From positions 1 through 5,953 of the forward strand of contig JAISKG010000138.1 of the NCBI GenBank assembly GCA_031261015.1: 5,953 nt of DNA, in the 5' to 3' direction. Each line of letters begins with the position of its first letter. Position 1 is the first letter of the stretch. The stretch is from Dysgonamonadaceae bacterium (lineage in GTDB: Bacteria > Bacteroidota > Bacteroidia > Bacteroidales > Azobacteroidaceae). This document shows positions 1-5,404 of the stretch, one piece after another. The translations under genes were made by a program, and so were the position numbers. Below the pieces are notes generated by a model. That model was not told where the DNA came from. It saw only the letters and a program-made list of their open reading frames with translations, and made no database searches.

Positions 1-190
1 TTTTGCTTATTTTAGGATATAAATAGATGCCGTTTGAAAGGCGAATGATAAACTCTTCTTTGCAAAGTCGCGATAACGTATGACGAATCGCCACACCGGT
101 ACCCAAAGCACGAAAATCATCTGCAAAAATTATTTTTCCACGCCTCTTTTTTATTATTGAGCTTTTTATTTGATAATGTGTTGATTGCAT
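1..190 (-). CDS. AbiEi/DUF6088-like winged-helix antitoxin-type protein, N-terminal part (runs off left edge)
   Basis: Reading leftward from ATG at 190-188, the frame stays open to base 1 and gives 63 residues without a stop. It begins MQSTHYQIKSS and continues through a basic KKRRGK stretch, then FADDFRALGTGVAIRHTLSR and KEEFIIRLSNGIYLYPK. From family knowledge, this is the pattern of the N-terminal winged helix of DUF6088/AbiEi antitoxin-domain proteins: a basic helix, F..DF..LG, a recognition helix of the type A.R.ALSRL, and a wing I.RL..GIYYYPK. Such proteins are usually about 200 residues and sit upstream of an AbiEii-type nucleotidyltransferase toxin, which would lie left of this window. 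An in-frame TAG lies just upstream of the start and there is no later Met, so ATG 190 is the likely start. There is no Shine-Dalgarno, as is usual in Bacteroidota. The family call rests on recognising the pattern. Whether the gene works as an antitoxin is inference, and the 3' end is unseen. Confidence 0.7.
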   Translation of the reverse strand, partial: MQSTHYQIKSSIIKKRRGKIIFADDFRALGTGVAIRHTLSRLCKEEFIIRLSNGIYLYPKISK

Positions 191-212
191 GCAAATATTC
201 TAATTATTTTTG
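185..212 (+). repeat. Imperfect direct repeat with palindrome TTGCATGCAA, copy 1
   Basis: The palindrome TTGCATGCAA (185-194) is followed by an AT-rich tail with the pattern nTATnnTnATTATTTnT. About 22 of 28 positions agree with the copy at 551-578, in the same orientation. This copy covers the start codon of the AbiEi-like gene (ATG on the minus strand at 190-188). It could be a regulator or integrase binding site. Which one cannot be told from sequence. Confidence 0.5.
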
Positions 213-242
213 GCACAAATATCGCATAAATATATGCCAAAA
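208..242. promoter_or_regulatory. 8-bp inverted repeat upstream of the AbiEi-like gene, candidate operator
   Basis: TTTTGGCA (208-215) is repeated as its exact reverse complement TGCCAAAA (235-242), with a 19-bp AT-rich spacer. It lies 18-52 bp upstream of the AbiEi-like start at 190 and just downstream of the candidate -7 element at 252-259. Characterised AbiEi antitoxins repress their own promoter by binding inverted repeats, so an operator role fits. That role is inferred from position only. Confidence 0.4.
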
Positions 243-251
243 TTTGTTTTG

Positions 252-259
252 CAAATGTA
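252..259 (-). promoter_or_regulatory. Candidate -7 promoter element for the AbiEi-like gene
   Basis: On the minus strand the bases read TACATTTG, a full match to the Bacteroidota -7 consensus TAnnTTTG. Transcription would start near 245 and leave a leader of about 55 nt before ATG 190, with the 208-242 inverted repeat at the start of the leader. No TTG at the usual distance (about 19-21 nt) upstream is convincing: the nearest are 11 and 25 nt away. The call is therefore tentative. Confidence 0.3.
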
Positions 260-334
260 TATATTTTTTTCAACATATCATAATCAATCGCCGAAATTAG
301 TGAGTAATCGGGCTTTCTTTTCCCGTTCTTCCCG

Positions 335-537
335 CTAATAGATATGGCTTACTATCTGGTTATTTTCCAACAATTCATTGATTTTGTTTTCAAAAGCAAC
401 ATTCAAAGTCTCGGATGCACACTTACCCAGCGATTACATACCACCTGAATTTTTATTGGAAACAATCCCGATTGCTTTTTCTTGCGTGTATCCTGTATTG
501 TCAGTACGGATACTCCATCTTTAGAATACTTAAACAT
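335..537 (-). pseudogene. Decayed tyrosine integrase, N-terminal remnants in two frames
   Basis: From ATG 537 the minus strand encodes 44 residues to a TGA at 403-405. They include SVLTIQDTRKKKQSGLFPIK and then IQVVCNR. This is the arm-binding start of Bacteroidota phage-type integrases, whose usual pattern is DTR..K..GLYP.K..V..NR. It breaks off after the NR. In a second frame (about 430-338) the reading continues as TLNVAFENKINELLENNQIV and then SHIY. That resembles the start of the SAM-like core-binding domain, whose usual pattern is AF..KI.EL...QIGTA..Y. This frame hits TAG at 335-337. About 80 residues seem to be missing between the two pieces, and the whole catalytic domain with its R-H-R-Y residues is absent. 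Intact relatives have about 400 residues. An in-frame TAA just upstream supports 537 as the original start. The position next to a truncated tRNA fits an integrase. The gene is dead. Confidence 0.6.
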
Positions 538-550
538 AGCTATTTATATT

Positions 551-578
551 TTGCATGCAAGTATAGTGATTATTTCTA
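551..578 (+). repeat. Imperfect direct repeat with palindrome TTGCATGCAA, copy 2
   Basis: This is the second copy of the repeat at 185-212, with the identical 10-bp palindrome at 551-560 and the shared ATTATTT tail. It lies 366 bp from copy 1 and just upstream of the integrase remnant, so the two copies flank that remnant. It overlaps the candidate -7 element at 558-565. Confidence 0.5.
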
Positions 579-590
579 AAATAAAACAAA
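558..590 (-). promoter_or_regulatory. Candidate promoter of the integrase remnant
   Basis: On the minus strand TTTG (590-587) is followed after 21 nt by TATACTTG (565-558). This matches the Bacteroidota -33 TTTG and -7 TAnnTTTG elements with one mismatch in the latter. Transcription would start near 551, about 14 nt before the remnant's ATG at 537. The element overlaps the second copy of the TTGCATGCAA repeat, so a protein bound there could block it. Confidence 0.3.
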
Positions 591-632
591 TGAAGGAAAA
601 TGAAAATTTTATATATTGTTATTAATCAATAA

Positions 633-646
633 ATTAAAAGTTTAAT
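633..646. repeat. Small AT-rich inverted repeat between integrase remnant and tRNA scar
   Basis: ATTAAA (633-638) and TTTAAT (641-646) are perfect 6-bp arms around a 2-bp centre. They lie about 27 bp from the probable attachment core. In integrative elements this zone often carries integrase or excisionase binding sites. The arms are pure A/T in AT-rich DNA and may be chance. Nothing else recognisable lies between 579 and 672. Confidence 0.25.
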
Positions 647-672
647 ATAAATGGATGAAACGGGTAGTGTTG

Positions 673-717
673 TGACTCATAATCAGGGAGTCCTTGGTTC
701 AAGCCCAAGTGGGACCA
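673..717 (+). tRNA. 3' fragment of a tRNA with anticodon CAT (Met or Ile2 type), probable att site
   Basis: The plus strand shows an anticodon loop CTCATAA (676-682, anticodon CAT at 678-680) and a 5-base variable loop (688-692). A perfect T arm follows: CTTGG (693-697), loop TTCAAGC (698-704), CCAAG (705-709). The 3' acceptor strand TGGGACC (710-716) and discriminator A (717) complete it. CCA is not encoded. The 5' half is missing: no GGTCCCA acceptor strand lies at the expected place near 645-651, and no D arm can be folded. In the anticodon stem only the three inner pairs hold (673-675 with 683-685). The next two are a G-G mismatch and a T-G wobble, so similarity to a real tRNA starts at about 673. 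This is the usual scar of an element that integrated into a tRNA and copied its 3' end. By geometry the element is on the left, and the intact tRNA should be at its far left end. Confidence 0.7.
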
Positions 718-724
718 CAAACAA

Positions 725-764
725 AAACCGCCTCTCGCATACGCAAGAGGCGGTTTCCTTTTTT
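725..764 (+). terminator. Strong rho-independent terminator, bidirectional
   Basis: An 11-bp perfect stem, AAACCGCCTCT (725-735) with AGAGGCGGTTT (746-756), encloses a 10-base loop that can form two more G-C pairs. On the plus strand it is followed by CCTTTTTT (757-764), on the minus strand by TTGTTTG (724-718). It would end the original tRNA transcript on the plus strand. It would also end the T9SS cargo gene, whose stop is at 776, on the minus strand. Confidence 0.85.
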
Positions 765-775
765 ATTGCATTCTT

Positions 776-3700
776 TTATTTCACAATCAACTTGCGAACA
801 ATTGCTTTACCTTCTTCGCCTTGGATGCGAACAAAGTAGATGCCCGGAGCTACTTTCAGGTTCAGCTGCGTGCTGCCGCTTGCACGGTAGGTTTGCAACT
901 TGCGACCCGAAAGATCAAGAAGACTGATCGTCGCATTTTCCGGCAACGACGACAAGAAGACTACGCCATTCGACGGATTGGGATACATCACTACTTCCGG
1001 TAATGATACAGAAGGAATAGCGGTCGGTGCATTGGCTTTCACTTGATATTCAATATCCAAATCATAGCCCGTAACAGTTCCGGCAGGTATTAATAAGGTG
1101 TAATTCGTACCGTTGGTAAGATCGCTGTAAACAATCTGCAATTTAGAGCCGCTTACGGTTACATCATCTACCGGAGCTGCAGTTGCCGACTTTTTACCGG
1201 TTTCTTCAGTAATAGAAACTCCGCTACCATCAGCAAGTGTAATTGCTTTAGTAAACTTAATTTCAATAACGCCGCTGAGCGGTATATCGGTAACATCAGA
1301 CGTTGAAAGAATGGTTGAATTCACGTCAGCAGAAACGGGAGCCAAAGCCACGTCAATATGAATGTCGTCGATATACAAGCGATACTGATAGATTGAAGTA
1401 TATTGAATCGCAATATACTTGGCATTCTCAGGAATAGCAAATCCGGCAGTTACATTGTCATATTTCGTCCAAATACTGGTTGCAAAATTGTTGCTAACTG
1501 GATCATTACACCATGTAAACGAAGACGGATCGTTGTCGGTTGTTGAATATCCGACTTTGAATGTTTCCACACCCCCAGTAGAGTTACGTTTATGATAGAA
1601 TTCAATGGATTTCTCTCCGGCAGGCAACAACGGCGTAATCAAATATTGTTTATAGTCGGTAGCCGTATTGTAAGAAGAAAAACGCCATACGTATGTACCA
1701 CTCCTGGCAATGGAAGCTCCGGCATTATAGCGACCGAATTCTGCCTGATTTTGAGTATTGTTCGATATGGCCGTCCAGCATCCATACAGTGCACTATCGA
1801 AATTTTCCGTTATAGGAAGATCTATCGGAGTCGTACAATCCAGCGGCGTAGTGACCGTTACTTTGGCCGACCAAGCGCCACTTTCGCTTTCCGAACATAC
1901 GGAGCGGACATAAATGTCGTAGGTTGTGTTATGGGTAAGTCCTTCCAACGTAAACGGATTGGTAGCGGCAGGCACTGAAGTTCCCGCTTCGTCGGGATTA
2001 AATCCGGCTGCGCCATATTTTACTTCCCATGCGTTAGCCGGCCCTGTTTCCTGCCATGCCAAATCAACTGTGGTATAGGTAATATTGGAATACGTAAAAT
2101 TAAGCGGAGCGTTGCATGCCGTAGGATCGGGCTGCGTAGTAAACTTCCACGTAAGTGCATCGGTGACACCGGTTATCGTTCCGGCAGGAACAACCACCGT
2201 ATATTCCGTATTGTAATCAAAAGTTGCATGATTGATCGTCAATACCGCGCCGCTAACTGAAGCGGAAGCAGCAACGCTGTTGATGGTAATTCCCGTCAAA
2301 TCAGCGGCGGTAACCGTTTGGTTGTAAGTAACCGTAACGGATGCATCCGTTGTAACGCCCACTGCATTGCTTGCAGGCGTATGGCTTTTAGCTACTACCG
2401 GCATATAAGTGATACCTGGCATAATAGCAGCATCGTAGTTACCATTGGTAAACAAGGTGCTTACATTTCTCCACGTATTACTGTAATAGGCGAAAGAATT
2501 GGAATATGCGTATGCACGAGCGGTATTAGCAGTTAATCCGATTAAGTTTGTGGCGCTTATTGTGTTTGTATTGGAGCTAAAATCCACATCAATATAAAAA
2601 CTTCCTTCAATCGTGACAGGCGTAGCCAAAGTATAGGCTTTCGATGTCAAGCCTGTAGTACTATTAATAATGGTTGTTCCAAATAAAGTTGCAAAAGTAG
2701 GCGTAATCGTAGCAACCACTTCGCCCGGCGCTCCATTAGCACCGACTTTACCAATTCTGATCGTTACTGCTTTCGCTTGGTTAGTTGAATTCATATTATA
2801 AGCGGCTACAATGAATCCGATACTCTGAATTCTTACGGTAACGTCGGCCGGCACTTGATACACTTCAGCGATTCGTTTGTAATAGCCATTTATCCCAAAA
2901 AGATAATTGTTAACATCCGTAGTATAATAATTTGAAAAAAGCTGATCGGAAGCGCTGTAATTCCACACAACCGCTTGTGAACCGTTGACTGGAAATGCCA
3001 AATTGGTAGTTAATTGAGCGCTACCGTTGCCGCCATCGCCCTCTGCCGATAGAGTAGCCGTATGTGTTCCGGCATCATTAAAACCAACTGTTACATGTTT
3101 GTAACTGTCCACATTGGTAACGGCTGTCGGCGAGCCGCTAAACGACCAAGAGGCGCTGTTGGCATTTGTCGTAGTACCAAAATAGTGAATCTGTTCTCCT
3201 GCATAAGCCAATTGCTTGTTTCCAGTTCCGCTAAATGCCGGAGAATCGGCAGTTGACCATAAACCGCCCTGCAAACCTTGAATGACGGCCGTAGCAGCCG
3301 GAACGGAAGGCTCTTCGTCAGTCTGGCGTACATTATCCAAAGCCAGTGAGAATGCACCGTAATCGCTTACCGCTCTGAAGCGTACTTTGATTGTAGTTCC
3401 TGCATACGCAGCCAAATTCACACTTAAAGTAGTCGGAGTTTGAGCAACCGAAGCCGTATTATGACCGCTGATGCCGGTTAATACATTGTTAGTTCCGTTT
3501 GTCCATGTAGTTGTATAAATATCTACATAAAGTTGCATTCCTACATCGATGTAATCGGAGTTAAGCAATATTTCCGTTACATCAAACAATAAATTTGAAG
3601 CGCTCGCTGTAATGTTTAAGTCCGGTGAAACAAGATTACCGGTCTTTCCTGCCGTATTCTCATAAAAGCAGTCGAAAATGGCAAAAGCGCCATCACCTAA

Positions 3701-4045
3701 ATCAAGCACATAATCTCCACCGTAGTCTGCATAAGTGGTAGCGTAAGTATCAGCGCTCATCCAATTACGCGTAGGAGTTCCTGTGATTTCCCAACCTGTC
3801 GGAGGAAAAGCTCCCGAAAATGATTCAAGGAAAGCATCGTCTTGCTGACTTTTAGTAGCCACATTGGTTGTAATACTCTGTGAAAAAGGAAAAACAGCGT
3901 TTGCTACTCGTTCCCCTTTCACTTCTTCTCCTCGAATCCTCGCTTGTTTCTCTTGTACATTAGTCTTACCCAATGTTTGGCTTGTAGCCGTTGCCGAGAA
4001 ACACATCGCCAAAGCAATGAATCCTAAAGTAAAAAAATTTCTCAT
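776..4045 (-). CDS. Multidomain surface or secreted protein with T9SS type A C-terminal sorting domain
   Basis: The product has 1089 residues. A signal peptide covers about 1-20 (basic start, FFTLGFIALAMCF core, ATA cleavage motif). Residues 71-243 form a choice-of-anchor-J domain (cleaved-adhesin-like), opening FLESFSGAFPPTGW and closing SLALDNV. Residues 278-352 are PKD-like, with GFNDAGTHTATL. Residues 357-549 are a beta-rich module I cannot name. An SbsA-type Ig-like domain (551-637) is followed by fibronectin III (640-734). A second choice-of-anchor-J (743-899) runs from LPITENFDSALYGCW to LYIDDIHI, and a second Ig-like domain covers 903-1004. The end (about 1012-1089) is a T9SS type A domain with MYPNPSNG, LLDLSGRKL, GIYFVRI and a terminal KLIVK. 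These domains are known to direct export through the outer membrane by the Por secretion system. There is no enzyme motif, so adhesion or glycan binding is the likely but unproven role. ATG 4045 is chosen because the signal peptide follows at once. The gene has its own promoter and terminator and is probably monocistronic. Confidence 0.9.
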   Translation of the reverse strand: MRNFFTLGFIALAMCFSATATSQTLGKTNVQEKQARIRGEEVKGERVANAVFPFSQSITTNVATKSQQDDAFLESFSGAFPPTGWEITGTPTRNWMSADTYATTYADYGGDYVLDLGDGAFAIFDCFYENTAGKTGNLVSPDLNITASASNLLFDVTEILLNSDYIDVGMQLYVDIYTTTWTNGTNNVLTGISGHNTASVAQTPTTLSVNLAAYAGTTIKVRFRAVSDYGAFSLALDNVRQTDEEPSVPAATAVIQGLQGGLWSTADSPAFSGTGNKQLAYAGEQIHYFGTTTNANSASWSFSGSPTAVTNVDSYKHVTVGFNDAGTHTATLSAEGDGGNGSAQLTTNLAFPVNGSQAVVWNYSASDQLFSNYYTTDVNNYLFGINGYYKRIAEVYQVPADVTVRIQSIGFIVAAYNMNSTNQAKAVTIRIGKVGANGAPGEVVATITPTFATLFGTTIINSTTGLTSKAYTLATPVTIEGSFYIDVDFSSNTNTISATNLIGLTANTARAYAYSNSFAYYSNTWRNVSTLFTNGNYDAAIMPGITYMPVVAKSHTPASNAVGVTTDASVTVTYNQTVTAADLTGITINSVAASASVSGAVLTINHATFDYNTEYTVVVPAGTITGVTDALTWKFTTQPDPTACNAPLNFTYSNITYTTVDLAWQETGPANAWEVKYGAAGFNPDEAGTSVPAATNPFTLEGLTHNTTYDIYVRSVCSESESGAWSAKVTVTTPLDCTTPIDLPITENFDSALYGCWTAISNNTQNQAEFGRYNAGASIARSGTYVWRFSSYNTATDYKQYLITPLLPAGEKSIEFYHKRNSTGGVETFKVGYSTTDNDPSSFTWCNDPVSNNFATSIWTKYDNVTAGFAIPENAKYIAIQYTSIYQYRLYIDDIHIDVALAPVSADVNSTILSTSDVTDIPLSGVIEIKFTKAITLADGSGVSITEETGKKSATAAPVDDVTVSGSKLQIVYSDLTNGTNYTLLIPAGTVTGYDLDIEYQVKANAPTAIPSVSLPEVVMYPNPSNGVVFLSSLPENATISLLDLSGRKLQTYRASGSTQLNLKVAPGIYFVRIQGEEGKAIVRKLIVK

Positions 4046-4091
4046 ACTGTAAATTTTAAATTTTGAATCGATATAAGATTGAAATATGCTA

Positions 4092-4099
4092 CAAATATA
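4092..4099 (-). promoter_or_regulatory. -7 promoter element of the T9SS cargo gene
   Basis: The minus strand reads TATATTTG, a perfect TAnnTTTG. Transcription would start near 4085 and give a leader of about 40 nt to ATG 4045. A TTTG lies only 13 nt upstream, too close for the usual -33 box, and the sequence at the right distance is weak. The AT-rich leader has no Shine-Dalgarno, as expected in this phylum. Confidence 0.55.
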
Positions 4100-4154
4100 A
4101 GCATTTTTATTACAAATTCACCACTTTTGGAAACTTTTCTCAAAATACTTTGAC

Positions 4155-4175
4155 AAAATACCATAATTTTGGTAT
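4155..4175 (-). terminator. Weak hairpin between the O-acyltransferase operon and the T9SS gene
   Basis: ATACCA (4158-4163) pairs with TGGTAT (4170-4175) around a 6-base loop. On the minus strand the stem runs into TTTTG. It lies just after the last coding-like codon (stop at 4184-4186) and upstream of the next promoter, so it may be a weak terminator of the MBOAT-SGNH operon. With a 6-bp, A/T-rich stem it could instead be an operator of the T9SS gene or chance. Confidence 0.35.
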
Positions 4176-4183
4176 CGCATTAT

Positions 4184-4363
4184 TTAAAAACAAAGCCATT
4201 TCCATACCGGAATAATGCGGATCTTGACGCCGTTTTCCTCCAAGATCGACTCTTCGTCGAAAGTAACAATCTCCAGTTTATACAGTTTATACACTTCCGA
4301 AAGCTTCAACAGGGCGGCAATTTCCCGCTGGCGAGTTCCGTCATTGATCAATAATCCGCGCAA
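4184..4363 (-). CDS. Out-of-frame coding-like extension after the SGNH gene (possible frameshifted C terminus or small overlapping ORF)
   Basis: After the SGNH gene's TGA (4343-4341), another frame stays open from an upstream TGA to TAA at 4186-4184. The 52 or so residues beyond the overlap read INDGTRQREIAALLKLSEVY, then KLYKLEIVTFDEES, then a stretch ending in IPVWKWLCF. They look like a helix followed by strands. Base composition stays like that of the neighbouring genes until 4186 and then turns AT-rich, which fits real coding sequence. The frame has no ATG start; only TTG codons (4363-4361 or 4351-4349) could begin it. Removing one base near 4346 would fuse it directly to the SGNH protein (...ARIID then NDGTRQRE...). 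I therefore favour a frameshift, natural or from sequencing. It holds an exact 9-bp tandem duplication, CAGTTTATA twice (4274-4291), encoding YKLYKL. I do not recognise its family. Confidence 0.45.
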   Translation of the reverse strand: MRGLLINDGTRQREIAALLKLSEVYKLYKLEIVTFDEESILEENGVKIRIIPVWKWLCF

Positions 4364-5402
4364 TCACTTGCTCCCGCAAATGAAATCCGTCTAAGAAATC
4401 GGTGTTCTCCAACTGATATTTTTCAGGATTGAAAGAGCCATATGCTTGAATATGATGACTTTGAGCAAAATCCAAACAATAAGTTTCTACTTTTATGGCG
4501 ACGGGAAAATGGTCTTCAAAATAGCTGTAAACCAAGGGATGAAACGGGCACAGGAAAAAGTTAACTTCGACGCCTTGCGATTGCAAATATTCGACAAATT
4601 GTTCGAAAATCAGGCAATATTCCGGATTTAAAGTCGTAAAACCAAGCAAATGCTTACGAGTGTAAGCGACAAGGTTTTGCGCGCGGCTTTCGATTTCCTC
4701 GGGCGACGAATAGCGGTATTTCGCATCGTAATAGATCGATCCGTCCGTATGTTTGCTCATTCCTTCGTTTTCATCGGACAAAGTAGGCTCGTAATGAACG
4801 ATTTTCTTGTTGACCCACAAATATTCCAAAGCCGATTTGAAGTAGGAAAACGAAACTAACTCCTTGTATTTCGAATAATTTCGCGAAGAAGCCGCCGGCA
4901 AAGTATCTGTCGCGGTTTTGCCTTGCAGCAAATCTAAGCAAAGCGTATATTCGCGGCTCAATTCGCGCCAGTGGTCAATCTCATTGTGATCATTAAGCAA
5001 CCAGGGATCGATGCTGATCCACACCTGACGAATTTGATTTTCACAGCCTCTTTCCTTATACAAATACCAGATAGCCAAAAAATCTTCCAGCGAACCGGCC
5101 GTCATCGAATTGTTAATCAGGTGATTATTCGGTATCATATCCTTATCAATCGACATGCCGCGGCTCGACCCCAATACGACGACATCCGGACATTTCTTCA
5201 TCTTTTCGATGTATAACTTCTGGATATTCCGCTCATTGCAATTACCCAAATTCGTCACATTATATCCTTCAAGTAAATAATTCACAATGCCGGCATCGTA
5301 ATCTTCGCGGAACAAATTGGCCGGATCGACAAAATAAGTTACTCCGATCAATATCAACGGAACAGGAAGAAAAAGTAAGGAACGGAGCCAAAATGTTTTC
5401 AT
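4341..5402 (-). CDS. Membrane-anchored SGNH/DltD-like protein, partner of the MBOAT acyltransferase
   Basis: The product has 353 residues. An N-terminal membrane anchor (about 6-25, LRSLLFLPVPLILIGVTYFV) leads into a domain outside the membrane. VVVLGSSRGMSID (74-86) holds the GSSR nucleophile block. INNSMTAGSLEDF (96-108) and VWISIDPWLLND (127-138) match the following conserved blocks. DGFH (338-341) is the C-terminal DxxH with the catalytic Asp-His. This is the arrangement of SGNH-fold proteins such as DltD and AlgJ/AlgX, which work with an MBOAT protein to move acyl groups onto extracytoplasmic polymers. The start lies 2 nt after the MBOAT stop, so the two are cotranscribed and probably translationally coupled. 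The polymer and acyl group cannot be read here; acetylation of a surface polysaccharide is the usual case. The stop comes only 12 residues after the DxxH, and coding-like sequence continues in another frame to 4184, so the C terminus may be cut by a frameshift. Confidence 0.8.
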   Translation of the reverse strand: MKTFWLRSLLFLPVPLILIGVTYFVDPANLFREDYDAGIVNYLLEGYNVTNLGNCNERNIQKLYIEKMKKCPDVVVLGSSRGMSIDKDMIPNNHLINNSMTAGSLEDFLAIWYLYKERGCENQIRQVWISIDPWLLNDHNEIDHWRELSREYTLCLDLLQGKTATDTLPAASSRNYSKYKELVSFSYFKSALEYLWVNKKIVHYEPTLSDENEGMSKHTDGSIYYDAKYRYSSPEEIESRAQNLVAYTRKHLLGFTTLNPEYCLIFEQFVEYLQSQGVEVNFFLCPFHPLVYSYFEDHFPVAIKVETYCLDFAQSHHIQAYGSFNPEKYQLENTDFLDGFHLREQVIARIIDQ

Positions 5403-5404
5403 AC

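Noticed and set aside
1..660. CRISPR array or insertion sequence
   Set aside because: There are only two imperfect copies of one repeat and no regular spacing, no terminal inverted repeats bounding a unit, and no transposase reading frame.
645..717. A complete functional tRNA
   Set aside because: There is no 5' acceptor strand complementary to TGGGACC, no D arm, and the anticodon stem pairs only at its three inner positions.
651..839. Plus-strand ORF starting near the tRNA fragment
   Set aside because: It runs through the tRNA remnant and the terminator hairpin, and its residues have no protein-like pattern.
3091..3357. Minus-strand 88-residue ORF inside the large secreted protein gene
   Set aside because: It is an alternative frame of the T9SS gene, whose own frame has clear domains throughout.
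4305..4345. Short ORF starting at the ATGA overlap with the SGNH stop
   Set aside because: It gives only about a dozen codons before a stop, and the coding-like signal is in a different frame.
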